Origin: Tillandsia leiboldiana
Lineage: Eukaryota; Streptophyta; Magnoliopsida; Poales; Bromeliaceae
Assembly: GCA_029204045.2 (NCBI GenBank)
Contig: CM055061.1
Span: 41,564,977-41,628,976, forward strand
Length of the DNA stretch: 64,000 bases
Direction: 5' to 3'
Both the position numbers and the translations under genes were made by a program. The notes beneath the pieces were generated by a model. That model was not told the DNA's origin, did no database searches, and saw nothing but the letters and a program-made list of their open reading frames with translations. The first letter of the stretch is position 1. The number at the start of each line of letters is the position of its first letter. Below are positions 13,691-25,289 of the stretch, piece after piece.

Positions 13691-16600
13691 CTGAACCTGT
13701 CCGAACACCAGTTTTTGATTTTTATGCAGTTAAAAACTCTTCCAGGTGTTTCTACACTACAAGAAGTATTCGGATCACCAATAATCTTTAGCTAAACATA
13801 CCTGATCCTTTTGAATTCTTCTTTCTTGAGATTGAGTTAAATGATCCAACTTTCTTCACCTTCAATCTTCAAGACTTGAACCTTTCACGAAACTACGCCA
13901 ACTCAAATTCCGTAACACGGCCGAGCGATAGGGGCGTAGTTGGAGCAACCGCCTCATTACCATGTTCTCCACCATGATCAACGAGCTGGAGATGGTGGAC
14001 CTCCCGTTGCTCAACCAAAGCTTCACGTGGTCCAACATGCAATCCCCCCCCCACTCTTGCCAAACTTGATCGGTTCTTGATCTCTACCGATTGGGATCTA
14101 ACCTTCCCCCTCTCCTCGGTGACGGCGCTCCCCAGAATCACCTCTGACCACTCCCCCCTCCTACTAAAAACGGAGTGGAACCGAACCCCCCGCCCCTTCA
14201 GATTTGAAAAGGTCTGGCTTAAAAGAAGCGACTTCATCTCTCTGGTTCCAATCTGGTGGCAGGAAATCGAAGCCAAGCAAGGGAGGCAAGGGAGTATCCT
14301 CACCTTCACCGCTAAGCTTAGACACTGCCGCAAGCGCATCAAAGAGTGGCGATCCTCCAACTTCTACAGCATCTGCAAGGCCAAGAGGGCAACGGCGGAG
14401 GAGATTCAAAGGCTAGACTCCTTAGAGGAAACCCAATGCCTGACCTCCCGTGAGCAAGTGCTGAGGACCAAGCTCAAAAGCAATTTAAAAGACATCATTG
14501 AGGATGAGGAGATTCTCTGGAAGGCCAGATCCAAGCAACACTGGCTAAAAGAAGGGGACGGGAACACAAAATTCTTTCACGCTTTGGCCAACGGTAGACA
14601 GAGAGCCAATAGGATCGGGACCATCAACGACGATGGCACCACACTGGAAAGGGAAAATGACAAGAGCGATTACTTCTTCCACAAATTCAAGAATCGTTTT
14701 GCGCCAGACTCTCCCCCACCCCCCGCGTGTGGAGATTGGAGCGACCTCTTCCCCGACAAGACGGCGCTGAGCTCGGAAAACCTCACCTCCCCCTTCACTA
14801 TAGAGGAAATAAAGAAAGCTACCTTCCAGATGTCGGGGGACAAGGCGCCCGGACCTGACGGCTTCAGCATGGCATTCTATCAGAAGTTCTGGGACGTCAT
14901 CAAGGACGACCTCGCTAAAATTTTTGAAGACCTCTTCGAGGGGTCTCTCAACACGGGCCCCATCGACTACACGCATATCTGCCTGATACCCAAATCCGAA
15001 GGGGCGTGCGCGGCAAATGACTTCCGGCCAATCAGTCTGCTCAACTGCATCCAGAAGATCATCTCTAAGGTCCTAACGAACAGACTCCTCACCGTACTGG
15101 ACAAGATCATCTCCCCGGCCCAGTCTGCTTTTGTCAAAGGTAGATTTATCCTTGACTCCTTCGTCACTGCTAGCGAACTAATCAGCTGGGGTGCACGTAA
15201 GCACATTGAATCCGTGGGAATCAAGGCGGACTTCGAAAAGGCTTTCGACAGCGTAAGCTGGAGCTTTCTCAAACACATCCTCCTTTGCCTCGGCGCCAAC
15301 CAGAAATGGTGTGGGTGGATTGATCAGTGCACCGTCAACGGCAAAGTCGTCGTCCTCGTCAATGGCAGCGCCACCAGCTGGTTCAAAATAAAGAGGGGAC
15401 TTCGGCAGGGTGACCCGCTCTCACCCTTTCTCTATCTGCTGGTGGCCGAAGGCCTGGCGCGCATGACTTACAGAGCCGTCGATAGCAACCTAATCGCTGG
15501 GGTTGGTCCTTCGAGGGGCCCTAAAACATCCATCATTCAATTCGCGGACGACACTATCTTCTTCTGCCAAGCCAAAGCAAGACAGGTCCGCAACCTCCGC
15601 TTTTTGTGGCTGCTGTATGAATGGGCCTCCGGACTCAAGATCAACACGTCGAAGTCTGAGCTGCTTTACCTGGGCAACAAAAACCAAAAAGGCGAGCGAC
15701 TTGCAGCGATCCTTAACTGTAAGCTGGGATCGCTCCCGATCAAGTACCTCGGCTTACCGCTGGGTAAGGGCACCGTCCGGAAGGAAGATTGGCAACAAAT
15801 AGCCGAGAGGATAGAGCGAAGAATCTGTGGGTGGCAAGCCAAACTTCTCTCCTTAGGGGGAAGACTTACCCTGGTCAACTCGGTGCTGTCTAACCTTCCC
15901 CTCTACTTCTTCTCGGTCTTCAGAGCACCTGGCTGGGTCATCAAAAGAATTGACTCGCTCCGCAGAGCCTTCTTCTGGAAAGGTAGCGGAACTGCGACAG
16001 GGGGCAGCTGCCTGGTTAGCTGGAAGACGGTCTGCAGAAGAAAAAAAGATGGGGGCTTAGGCATTCTGAATCTGGAAAGCATGAACACCGTCCTTCTGGT
16101 CAAGTGGTGGTGGAAAGTCCTATCCACGGAAGCAACCCCTTGGGAACCTCTCATCACGAGGCTCTACTATCTCCGCAGAAAACCGCTGAAGGAGGGATCC
16201 TCCTTCCTACCCTACTCCCACTGGTGGAGAAGCGTGCTACGCACCAGGGAACTCTTCAAGTGCGGTACATCACACAAGGTGGGAAGCGGGGCTCGGACCG
16301 ACTTCTGGTCAGATATCTGGTCAGGGAATTCGCCTCTCTCAACCCAGTTCCCACGTATCTACGAGCTGGCTCTCAACAAAAACCTTCGTGTCAGTGACTG
16401 TTTTGGCCAGAATGGCTGGAACTGGCCAAGAATCCTGGAAGGCCTAGAGGGGGGGGACACAGGCAACGACGCCGCAATCCAAGACCTGACAGCGACTACG
16501 CCTCAAATGTACCCCACCGACATCAAGGACGAGTTCCTCTGGCGCTGGACCACCTCTGGGATTTTCTCAGTCAAGTCTATGTACCGCTTCCTGCAGGACA

Positions 16601-17245
16601 CCGGGGAGGTCGATGACCGTTCCAAAAGGATTTGGAGCATCAAACTACCGCTGAAGGTTAAAATCTTTGTTTGGCTAGTGCTTCGCAGGAGGGTGCTGAC
16701 CAGAGACTTCCTCCAAAAAAGAAACTGGACCGGACCCAGCTGCTGCGCCATTTGCCTTGGCCCAGATGAGACTGCTGATCACCTATTCATCTCCTGCACC
16801 TGTGCCAACTCGCTGCTGGAGACCCTACTGCCTAATAAAGCAGAGATCCGAAGTTGCCCATCCGTCACAGCGCTGTGGGAGGCTAGCTGCCACAAGAGGG
16901 GGGCCTGGGGCAGAAGGATGCTCACCACGATCGCGACCACCTGGTGGATGGTTTGGCTAGAAAGGAACAGAAGGGTTTTCGACAATAAGACCGGTACCTC
17001 TGACGCCATCCTCGCCGAAATCAGGAAGTGCCGTTCATAATGGTCTACCTTTTGTACCTAGGACTGGGGTGCACCTCAGTCTTCTTTGCTCTGTCTCCTT
17101 TTACTTCCCCTTTTGCTGTTTTTCTCTTCCTTTACCCCCTTCTTTCTTTTTCTACCCCTTTTGATGGGTTCGAGGCCTAACGGTCTCAGTCCTGTAGCTG
17201 AATTCATCTCCCTACTGAATGAAGCGGCAGCATGCTGCCTTCTCT

Positions 17246-17284
<39 letters not shown>

Positions 17285-17287
<3 letters not shown>

Positions 17288-17543
17288 TGACAGATTCTTC
17301 GACAATTTCCGCCCTTTTGAGGACACTGAAGATGGAATTGAGACCCTTCTCACACAATGTAGATCCTCTCTTGCATGGCTTCTTTTCCGTATCCTCCACA
17401 ATTGGAGTGGTCTTATTTTTGCTCGGCGCCTTCGGATTGTACCGGAACTGTTTGTGATCATTTTTCTCAAAGCCATTGTCATCAAAGGAAAACTCATTAA
17501 GGGACTTATCTCCATCAGCATCAATAGAACAAACCCCACCCAT
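17285..17543 (-). pseudogene. Candidate host exon truncated by the LINE
   Basis: Reading the - strand from an ATG at 17543, 86 codons stay open and reach the LINE junction. The frame starts MGGVCS, which would suit N-myristoylation plus palmitoylation, and the middle is Lys/Glu/Asn-rich. After the LINE (below 8898) the frame would meet a stop within about six codons, so the remainder is either a very short tail or an unrecognised exon structure. I do not recognise the family. The exon call rests on codon-like composition and is uncertain. Confidence 0.35.
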
Positions 17544-17880
17544 CCTTTAGAAGTATCCTTAAATTTTTCTTTTTTTTACAGATTAATTGGCGAATTACGC
17601 CAAAAATTATCATCAGCTTATAAAGTGAGAACTCCGATCCATCCAACGCAAACCTGCAATCATCAAAAAAAAAAAAAAAATAAGAAGAAAAACAACAAAA
17701 TAGTAGGAAAAAAAAGCAACTTTTAGTACCCGAATTAGTGAGCAAATTTGCCAAAACCAAAAATTGTTCATGTAAAAAAGGAAAGAAAAAACCCACATCC
17801 TAAATCCACAAATGGGTCGAGGGGGACAATGTAAAACTCAAAGAGATCCAGTTTTTACAGGATCCAACATGAAAAATCAC

Positions 17881-17925
<45 letters not shown>
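17881..17925. repeat. (AG)n microsatellite
   Basis: An AG dinucleotide run of about 40 bp. Similar runs lie next to related sequence at 32780-32821 and in scattered form at 36819-36960. 17544-17880 is AT-rich without a gene. Confidence 0.95.
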
Positions 17926-17928
<3 letters not shown>

Positions 17929-18039
17929 GATGAAGAGAACTAACCATGGGAGATGAGAACAAATCGAAGAAAGGGAATTGGTGATGGATGGGGATTAAGT
18001 AGGTGGATGGATCCGCGGTGCCAACCAAGCAATAAAAGC

Positions 18040-18240
18040 ACTTCCGAGGCAACAGCAAAGGAGAAGACACTATCCTACTACCACCGTCAAGGAGTACCAT
18101 ACGACAGAGATGGGAAAGGCGAAGAATGTGAACCACCACCGTGGATGGGACGCGATGAGAGAAAAGAAAGCAGAGAACATTGCAGAGGAGGACGGCCGCC
18201 GGACAAACAACATCGCTGGTCAGACGGCACATTAATGGCG
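18040..18240 (-). repeat. Motif R, copy 1
   Basis: This segment shares blocks, in the same order and on the same strand, with 20410-20575 and 32635-32770. They are CGAGGCAACAGCAAAGGA, a GGAGTAC(C/T)A block, GGAGGACGGCC-like sequence and GGTCAGACGGC. The recurrence next to captured gene fragments suggests a transposon component. A - strand frame of 125 codons over it shows no domain. Confidence 0.5.
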
Positions 18241-18250
18241 CATCACAGTG

Positions 18251-19411
18251 CGGTCCCGTATGAATTGACCTGAAAATAAAATAAAATTAACAATTCAAGA
18301 ATAAAATGATGAGGTAATGGCAACACCCGCGACTATCTATTATTGAGCTAATTGTGTCTCTTTCCTTACAAAGCTGAGCATCGACATTTCAGCAAGAGTA
18401 ATATATGCTACCACATTAAATGGCTACTTATTGCAAAACTAATTTGGCATGTGAAATTTTGATTATAGAGAATAAGAACAGTTCTCATTAAGTTCTGCTT
18501 TAGGATACAATAATCATCCTGATTTTTTTTAGATTATCTGAGAAAAATATATAATGAAAAGTGGGCACTGCTTCAACTAAAATCATAAGGACGAAACTTC
18601 ATTTAAAATTATATCTTATACCCTCATCCATTTTGATTATAGCTTGTACTTTCACTCATTTCTGTTTTTGAAAAACCTAAAACTTTCCCAATCAACACAT
18701 TAAGATGAAGCGAAACTTCTCAAAAGAACCTAGCGAGAATTTGAGATATTTGATGCAAATTACAAATAACATACAGTAGTTAAACAATCTCAGCATTCCA
18801 TCCATGCCGTTCCAGTCCACCATAAAGCCTGTTAACTTCCCAGTAATCTCATCTACTCGTCCACATTTATATAACACAAATTGAACTAATAAATGCATAT
18901 AAAAATCACCGAGCATCAACATAACAATGACCAAAAAATTTCCTCAACTAAGGTACCTCCCTTACAACATAACCATTTACGCCTTCAAAAAATAAATATG
19001 ATCTCCTCACATGCTAGAGCATTCAGCTTCACAAGATCAACCAACCATATTTCCATATTCATTTTCTTTCTAAAATGCAGTTTTTTTCACACCATTCCAC
19101 TTTCTAGCAAATGCATTTATCTAATTGGACATAAATACCATCTAATCCAACCAGTTTACGCATATTATACATCAAAAAAAAATTATTGCCAATTTGATCA
19201 TAAGCAATAATAAACATATAAAAGAGTCATCTTTTACCTATCTTAATCAATGAACACGAAAAATCGGGTCGTCTATTTTTGAGCAGTTCTAATGAAAAAT
19301 CCGGTTCAGGTGTCTTTTTCATTTCTCATCGATGGTTTATAGCAATACTTCTTAAGATCAAATATAAGTATTTGACGTAGTCAAAATATAAGGATTGAGA
19401 AAAAGTACAAC
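18251..19411. other. AT-rich DNA, nothing recognised
   Basis: Scattered short ORFs without domains. I looked here on the - strand for the missing last exon of the DENR-like gene and did not find it. Confidence 0.5.
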
Positions 19412-19850
19412 TGGCCATGTCTCAGTTATGAACTCCACAATATCATATGCTATGTCTCCTTGAACATCAATTTGCTCTTTGTCAGTTAGGCCCTGAAACC
19501 AGTTATCAAACAGGTGGAATTAATTAGTGCATGCATAAACACCTAAGGACTCTAGAAATATATTAGAAATGATAGCATACCTTAACAACAGAAGCCCCAG
19601 TAGCAAACTTCTTTCCAAGCTTCTTAGAAGCATCATTGAGTTTTATGCCTGTAACATCATGCAAATATACACTCAAATAATCAGAACATTTAACTTTTCA
19701 ATTATTTGGTTTTATACAGAATCTTGAAGAGGAAAGAGGGACTAAGATTTCTCTATTTACTACTCACCAAATAATTCAAGGCCTTTTACGACAGTAACAC
19801 ATTTGCGCTTGTTTCGGACAATCTTCTGAATCACAACTTCTTACTTTTCC
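19412..19850 (-). pseudogene. DENR/TMA22-like (density-regulated protein) gene fragment
   Basis: DENR pairs with MCT-1 in ribosome recycling and re-initiation; its C-terminal half is an SUI1 domain. Three consecutive exons of that domain are visible with good splice sites: 19768-19850 (VVIQKIVRNKRK...GLELF), 19581-19648 (IKLNDASKKLGKKFATGAS) and about 19412-19492 (DKEQIDVQGDIAYDIVEF). Introns and phases are retained, so this is not a processed copy. The first visible exon has an in-frame TAA where DENR proteins usually have Gln. The N-terminal half and the last exon (after ETWP) are missing. It is a partial, nonfunctional copy, probably captured. Confidence 0.82.
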
Positions 19851-20409
19851 TGAAAGAGAAGGTACCTATGAATGTTTAAATGATGTCATAAAGCATTCTG
19901 TTATGTGGTCTAGAATAATGATTTATGCAGACCATTAACAAAAAGTTAGAGAAAGTTATAAATTTTGGACCTTATATTAAGTTAAGAAAGTGTAATTAGG
20001 TCCAAGGTTTATATGAAAGTTTGATATCACTTTTTTTGATAGAGAAGCAAACAAAACCAAAAGAATATCAGTCTTATCTAACAAATCCAAACCATAGTTG
20101 AATCATTTCTTGAAGGAATCATCCCAAACTGAGCTGACACTGAAGGTTTAGTTTAGTTTGGCGGTTATTTTGCACACTACTTGAGCTACCACGCCTTTGG
20201 AATACCACACGGAAATTTTCTGTAACGATATTGTTATACGTGCATATGCATTAACGTCTTAAATTTCCCTTTATTCTTTGTGTATGGTGGAGTTTATGGT
20301 TGGTGTCGGTGGCTGTGTGGGCGTTGAGGGGAGTGCTGTGGAATGTCTCAAATAGTCCTATGCTGGAGGAGTTATAGGGAATTCGACCAATATCCTTTCT
20401 GAAGAGCAA

Positions 20410-20575
20410 TCAGAGTGAGGCAACAACTGAGGCAAGCAATCCGAGGCAACAGCAAAGGACAAAACACCGTCCTACCACCACATCAAGGAGTACTACCACC
20501 ACCATCAGGGAGGCAACCGAGGAAAGCAATCAGACGGCCACTGGACAAACGACCACGCCGGTCAGACGGCGCATA
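20410..20575 (-). repeat. Motif R, copy 2
   Basis: It matches 18040-18240 in CGAGGCAACAGCAAAGGA, GGAGTAC and CCGGTCAGACGGC blocks. It lies between the DENR-like and boron-transporter-like fragments. The rest of 19851-20890 shows nothing recognisable. Confidence 0.5.
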
Positions 20576-20993
20576 AAGACTAAAAATGAACTGAAAAGTC
20601 AATGTTAAACTCAAAGAGTGAAACATGCTGAGCAATGTTCTTGTATTAAAACTTTGCATATATTCACTATAGAATAAATGTATGATTAAATTCAATATCC
20701 ATACATCAACATGGAGTATTCATAGCAATGCATGTTCATTGTACAATAAAATGAACCATAGTTTGCTTATTTACTCCATAATTTGAACTGCATGATAAAA
20801 AGCAAAAAATCAAGCTAAAACATTTAGGAGCAATATATATTCAATCGGCCCTAATCAGTTATATATCTTAGCCTCTATCCTCTCAAAAAGGTAAGATGCT
20901 TGATTACCTCTACAGATGCTAAATCCCAGCAGAGGCATCGAATTTTGGAATTTGCTAGCATCGGCAAATATAGCAACATAAAAGGCAGTCACC

Positions 20994-21236
20994 AGTATCT
21001 TTACTCAATTGCTCTCCAAAAGCGATCACTGGAAGCGCAGACGCAAAGAAGATGTACATAGTTGGCGCCAATATTCTGAGATTGAGGGATGAGAGAGATT
21101 ACTAAAAGAAAAGAACAAAATGAAGAACAACAGCACAGTACACAGAAAGAGTATGAATAATCAAACCTGAAGCCAGAACGAAATCCGCTGACCCAATCTT
21201 ACCTGTAGCAGGGTACTCTTCCTTTGATCTTCATAT
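20994..21236 (-). pseudogene. Boron transporter (BOR, SLC4-like) gene fragment
   Basis: BOR proteins are plasma-membrane borate exporters. Two N-terminal exons remain with introns: 21167-21236 (MKIKGRVPCYR, stop, DWVSGFRSGF) and 20994-21075 (ILAPTMYIFFASALPV then IAFGEQLSKDT). The second covers the first membrane segment and the invariant FGEQL. Splice sites fit (acceptor TTTTAG, donor GTTTGA; acceptor CTCAG, donor GTGAC). In the first exon TAA stands where BOR proteins have Gln (CYKQDW). A trace of the next exon may survive near 20925. The rest of the roughly 700-residue protein is absent, so this is a partial copy. Confidence 0.85.
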
Positions 21237-21501
21237 CTAAAATTCAATGGTCAAGAGATAGAGATCAAACGATGAGTGGTGTGCTCTGAGCTCCACTTAC
21301 ACACATTAAAGGCATTGTAAGTACACTAAAAAATCTACGAAAAACATTCAATTATAACAATGCATGTTCTGATTCGAGCGCAGCAGCAGTTTGATCATCC
21401 GTTCTACCTCTAACCCAAAAGATTTGAGAAATAAGAAGGGATTAACCTAGTCAGAACAATAAATTGTGGAATTAGCTAAGGATTAGAGAAATCGAACGCA
21501 C

Positions 21502-21610
21502 CCCGGTGATCTTAACGATCTGGCCATCGACGGCGGATCGGAGATCGGAGGCGGGGAAGCGATCGAGGAAGAGGATGAGGGCGCGATTGGATCGGGAGGC
21601 AGCGGCGTTC
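21502..21610 (-). pseudogene. At1g16860-like membrane protein, exon part 2 (split by gypsy element)
   Basis: The reading SRSNRALILFLDRFPASDL then RSAVDGQIVKITG resembles the conserved region of the At1g16860-like family (annotated in plants as C19-related or uncharacterised membrane proteins). It ends at a GT donor (GTGCG). The upstream half of the same exon lies at 32425-32566. The gypsy insertion at 21611 separates them, and the frame is continuous when the insertion and one target duplication are disregarded. No later exon of the gene was found. Confidence 0.7.
21606..21610 (+). other. Gypsy target-site duplication, left copy
   Basis: CGTTC here against CCTTC at 32425-32429; four of five bases match. 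Confidence 0.7.
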
Positions 21611-22404
21611 TATAACGATCGTATACATGAGATAGTAGGAGGAGGGTAGAGATGAGACATGGGAGAGGAGCTCTGGAGGAGAGGAGAAGGAGAAGTTAAC
21701 CATAGTAAGAAGAGGGGTAGAGAAGTGGAGTAGGGTTGGAGGGTGTACAAGAGCAGGCGAAGATGGGACCGGGCGTCAGATACACCAGGGGGGTTCTGGA
21801 GTGTTCCAGCGGAGCGGGCGCCAGGCACTAAGGAACCCGAACCAACCAATAGGCGAGGTGGAGCGAGCACCAAGCGGAGGGAGACCCGACCCGCCCGCTA
21901 GGGGAGGAGGCGCCACTGTAGAGATGGAGGATCCAGCCCACCGGTTCGGTAGCAGCAGAGAAAAGGCCCAACAAGGCCCACTCACAATTTACTATTTTAC
22001 ATACAACCCTCCTAAGTAATAATATTACAATTCAATCCTTATAGTGAACAGTATAAATAGTGCAATGTACACGAGAGAGATTATGAATGGAATAGTAATC
22101 TCATTTCTTTCCCTCCAAATTTCCTCTCACTCTTATCTTTGCCTCTTTCTCTCTCTAGATCCCTCCAAATCCCTTTTCAATCTCCCAATTCCTAGATCCA
22201 AATTTCCCCAGATCCCAGATCCAGGATCAATTTGATCAAATAGATCAAATTGAATTCTCCATCATCCTCACCGCCGCAGATCTCAGAGAGATCTCATCCC
22301 AGATCTGCGACGGATCGTCAGGATATTGATCCTCATCCTCTCCGCCAAGCCCGGATCTCAGCTCGAAGCTTCACCGATCGGCTGCGGCTCGTCAGATCGT
22401 TACA
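21611..22404 (+). repeat. Gypsy 5' LTR
   Basis: It begins TATAACGATCG (TGTAACGATCG in the 3' copy, so the first G has mutated) and ends GATCGTTACA. TATAAATAG at 22052-22060 is a likely TATA box for the element's transcript. Confidence 0.95.
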
Positions 22405-22407
22405 AAT

Positions 22408-22419
22408 TGGTATCAGAGC
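22408..22419 (+). promoter_or_regulatory. Primer-binding site, initiator tRNA-Met
   Basis: TGGTATCAGAGC starts three bases after the 5' LTR. This is the common plant primer site for minus-strand synthesis. Confidence 0.95.
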
Positions 22420-22458
22420 TGTTCCAATCCCAAGGATCGTGAAGAGCTGAGTACCAGA

Positions 22459-22555
22459 TCGAGGCAACAAGCATCAGGCAACAAGCAATCGAGGCAACAA
22501 GCATCAGGCAACAAGCTAGCAATCGAGGCAACAGGGCAACAAGCAACAAAACCAA
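22459..22555 (+). repeat. GGCAACAAGC-rich tandem repeat in gypsy leader
   Basis: GAGGCAACAAGCATCAGGCA and close variants recur at about 30-36 bp, in the untranslated leader between the primer site and gag. Confidence 0.8.
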
Positions 22556-22808
22556 GCAACATCATAGCAATCAAGCAGATATTATCATTTCCCAACAGAT
22601 CTAAGCAAGGAACCCTGGAGCAGCATTGTAGAGGTAATGATCTACTTAATCTGGCTTGAGGTTTTCCAATTGCTTTGTCCAGTGTTGCCCTAGTCATATC
22701 TGTGAGTCAAGAAGAAGTCTAGCATCAGGAATCAGCATTTCTTCCAAGATAGGGAAATCTAAATACAACAGGTTCAATTTTAATACCAAAGATCCATACC
22801 TGATTGAA

Positions 22809-23762
22809 ATGGCTGAGGGTACCAGACTCAAGGAGATGTGTGAACAGATTAAAAATATTGAAGAAAAGATGCAATCAGTTACTATGGAGTGTCAGGGTAT
22901 CATAGAAGACAAGCTACAACAATTCGGAGCTGGGTATAACCACAAACTGGAAACCCTAGTGCAACAGTTGGAGGAAATTCAGTTGGTGGAACAACAGAGA
23001 CATGAAGCTCAACAAATTGAATCTGCTAGAAGACATGAACAGCTACTGAAATTATTGAGTTCACAGGCCAGTATTCCCAAGGTTGAACCACATTCTTCAG
23101 TATATAATAGAGAGGGAAGAGCTAGTGGCTCAGAGTATCTAGGCAGTAGTAGTTACAAGTATCCACTCAGAGAGGATAAGGGAAAAGGGGTATTACCCAA
23201 CCCCCATCTGGGGGCAGAGTTTGCTAATAATCAAACAGCACCAAAGTACCAGCATTACATTCCCTATCCAAAGCTTGAGTATCCCAGTTTTGGAGGAGAG
23301 GAGCCAAGGGAGTGGATCAGTAGAAGTGAGCAATTTTTCAAATTATATCAGATTCCAGTGGAACAGTGGGTGGATATAGCTACAATGCATTTCATTGGTA
23401 AAGCCCATAAATGGAAGGAAGGCTATATGGTGGATAAGACTGAAGTGAGATGGACAGAGCTAACTGAAGCAATCTGTAGAAGGTTTGATGGGGCTCCCTT
23501 AAAAAAATTAGTCAGAGAATTCAATAAGTTGGAACAAACCACTACTGTAGAGGCCTATCAGGAGAAGTTTGAAGACCTGAGGATAAGAATGCTTTATTTG
23601 AATCCCACACTCAGTGAGGATCACTTCATACAGAGTTACATTTGTGGGCTCAAGGAGGAGTTAATTCCTTTCATAGACCTTTCTAATCCAACCACTTTGG
23701 AGGAAGTGTATGATCAAGCAAGATTGCATGAACAAGCTCTCACTGCTATATGGAAGAACTAG
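22809..23762 (+). pseudogene. Gypsy gag region
   Basis: The likely start is the ATG at 22809 (MAEGTRLKEM), although the frame is open from 22656. A coiled-coil-like Gln/Glu-rich segment (about 22840-23060) precedes the retrotransposon gag domain at about 23280-23740 (EWISRSEQFF, WKEGY, then FNKLEQ). Capsid assembly is the expected role. A TAG at 23761-23763 separates it from the rest in the same frame. Since a Gln codon (CAG) is one transition away and related elements have a continuous polyprotein, I read it as a mutation, though a natural gag stop is possible. Confidence 0.85.
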
Positions 23763-23765
23763 AGA

Positions 23766-25289
23766 GTGACTAATAGATCAAGTAATGGACAGTACCCAGG
23801 GTACCAGTTCCAAAGGACCTCCTATCAGAAAGGAGAATCTCCAAGGAACACTAAGGGTAACAAGACACTGACATCCAAGAGCCCCACTTGGCAACCTGGT
23901 CTTAGTAGACAGGTGCTTGAACAGAGAAGAGCAGCTGGGTTGTGCTTCAAGTGCAATGACAAATACTTCCCAGGGCATCAATGTCAGAATAAAGCTGTAA
24001 ATCAGATCCAAGGGGAAGCAGAAGTAGAGGAGGTATTTGATGATCTACTGCTACAAGAAGAAGGAGAGGAAGAACCAGAGCCACAAGAATCAGAAGAGAT
24101 AGGGATTTCAGTCCATGCTCTCAGTGGTGAAACCCCCCAAGAAACCATCAAGGTTCAAGATGACTGGGGAGGGAAACCACTAGTGATACTAATAGATACT
24201 GGAAGCACCCATAGCTTCATAGATTTCCTAGTGGCCAAAGAAATGAAAGCTAAAATAGTAACAGCAACCCCCCTTATTGTCACTGTAGCCAATGGACATA
24301 AGGTGATGAGCAAGTTGAAGTGCCCAGAATTTAAGTGGGTGATGCAGGGAGAGACTTACCAAGCTGATCTTCGAGTGATAAGATTGGATGGCTCAAGTAT
24401 AATATTGGGTATAGATTGGCTGAGGCAACATGGAAGAGTAACTTTTGATTACTCTAATAATTCAGTCAACTTTGTAAGAGAGGGGAAGCCTGTCACTGTG
24501 GAGGGTATTACTGAAGGGGCTAAGCTGAAAGCCATTGGAGCTAAGCAGTGGGTTAAGGCAGGAATGCAAGGGTTTTGCTGTGCCATAGCCCAACTGAGGG
24601 TGGATACCAAGGAAAGTGAAGAAGAAATGCCAGAAGAGATACAGGCAGTCTTGAAACAGTACAACCAGATCTTCCAGGACCCTAAGGGATTGCCACCCAA
24701 GAGGGAACAGGATCACAGGATACCTTTACAGCCAAACACTCAACCCATTAATGTTAGGCCCTATCGACACAGTCATGAACAGAAAGATGAAGTGGAGAAG
24801 CAAGTGACTGAGTTATTAAGGGCCAATTTTATCCGAAGGAGTTCCAGCTCATATGCTTCCCCCGTGCTACTGGTGAAGAAGAAAGACCACAGTTGGAGGA
24901 TGTGCATGGACTATCGCCAACTCAATCAAGCTACAATTAAAGATAAGTACCCTATCCCTATTATTGACGATTTATTAGATGAATTGGGAGGGTCCAACTG
25001 GTTTTCTAAGATAGATTTGAGGTCTGGTTACCATCAAATCAGAATGCATGAACAGGACGTGGAAAAAACTTCTTTTCGAACTCACGCGGGGCATTATGAA
25101 TTTCTAGTTATGCCATTTAGATTAACTAACGCCCCCACCACTTTTCAGTCTGTTATGAATGAGATTTTTGAGCCATATCTAAGGAAATTTGTACTCGTTT
25201 TCTTCGATGACATTTTGGTCTATAGTAAGAATTTGGAAGAACACAGTGGTCATCTGAAAACAGTACTTGGGATGTTAGAAAAAAATTAG
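23766..25289 (+). pseudogene. Gypsy pol part 1: zinc knuckle, protease, reverse transcriptase
   Basis: In order: a CCHC knuckle (CFKCNDKYFPGHQC, about 23944), an aspartic protease with IDTGSTHSF (about 24195), and reverse transcriptase from about 24800 with KIDLRSGYHQIRM (about 25009) and the catalytic FFDDILVYS (about 25201). The frame ends at TAG (25287-25289), where homologues carry Gln before LLAKRSKCSFG. The same frame continues immediately, so a single nonsense change separates this from part 2. Confidence 0.93.

Larger units (their letters stand above)
12641..13917. mobile_element. Solo LTR (1277 bp) inserted in the LINE endonuclease
   Basis: The block begins TGTTGGGTTATATG and ends CCGTAACA, with a perfect 5-bp duplication CGGCC at 12636-12640 and 13918-13922. 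These are LTR-retrotransposon hallmarks. There is no internal domain, so it is most simply a solo LTR left by recombination. It carries two repeat arrays: eight GAATCCAC motifs (12944-13115) and eight GATCCGGAT(C/T) motifs (13450-13690). The lineage is not determined; TGTTG...AACA ends are common in Ty1/copia LTRs. Orientation is not known. Confidence 0.88.
12191..17040 (+). pseudogene. LINE ORF2 (endonuclease / reverse transcriptase), disrupted
   Basis: ORF2 nicks target DNA and reverse-transcribes the LINE RNA. The apurinic-type endonuclease starts at 12191 (CSWNVRGL, then QETK at about 12297) and reaches the GDFN motif at about 12610, just before the solo LTR. After the LTR the frame resumes, meets TAG at 13929-13931, then shifts at the nine-C run 14044-14052. 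From there an open frame of about 987 codons runs to 17040. It has reverse transcriptase motifs: DFEKAFDSV at about 15229, GLRQGDPLSPFLY at about 15400 and the catalytic FADD at 15541-15552. A C-terminal Cys/His region follows (CCAIC...H...C, about 16741-16800). All three lesions would prevent a full-length protein. Confidence 0.92.
8909..17284 (+). mobile_element. Full-length L1-type LINE retrotransposon (inactivated, nested)
   Basis: A perfect 11-bp duplication TTGTGACAGAT (8898-8908 and 17285-17295) brackets an element ending in 38 A residues (17247-17284), the signature of target-primed reverse transcription. Inside are ORF1 with a zinc knuckle, then ORF2 with endonuclease, reverse transcriptase and a C-terminal zinc-binding region. 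It is GC-rich within AT-rich surroundings. About 7.1 kb remains if the solo LTR at 12641-13917 and one copy of its duplication are discounted. ORF1 shows frame changes. ORF2 carries an in-frame stop, a run of nine C where the frame shifts, and the LTR insertion, so this copy is dead. Confidence 0.95.

Noticed and set aside
13416..13708. Small frames over the GATCCGGAT array
   Set aside because: They arise from the repeats in a solo LTR and show no homology.
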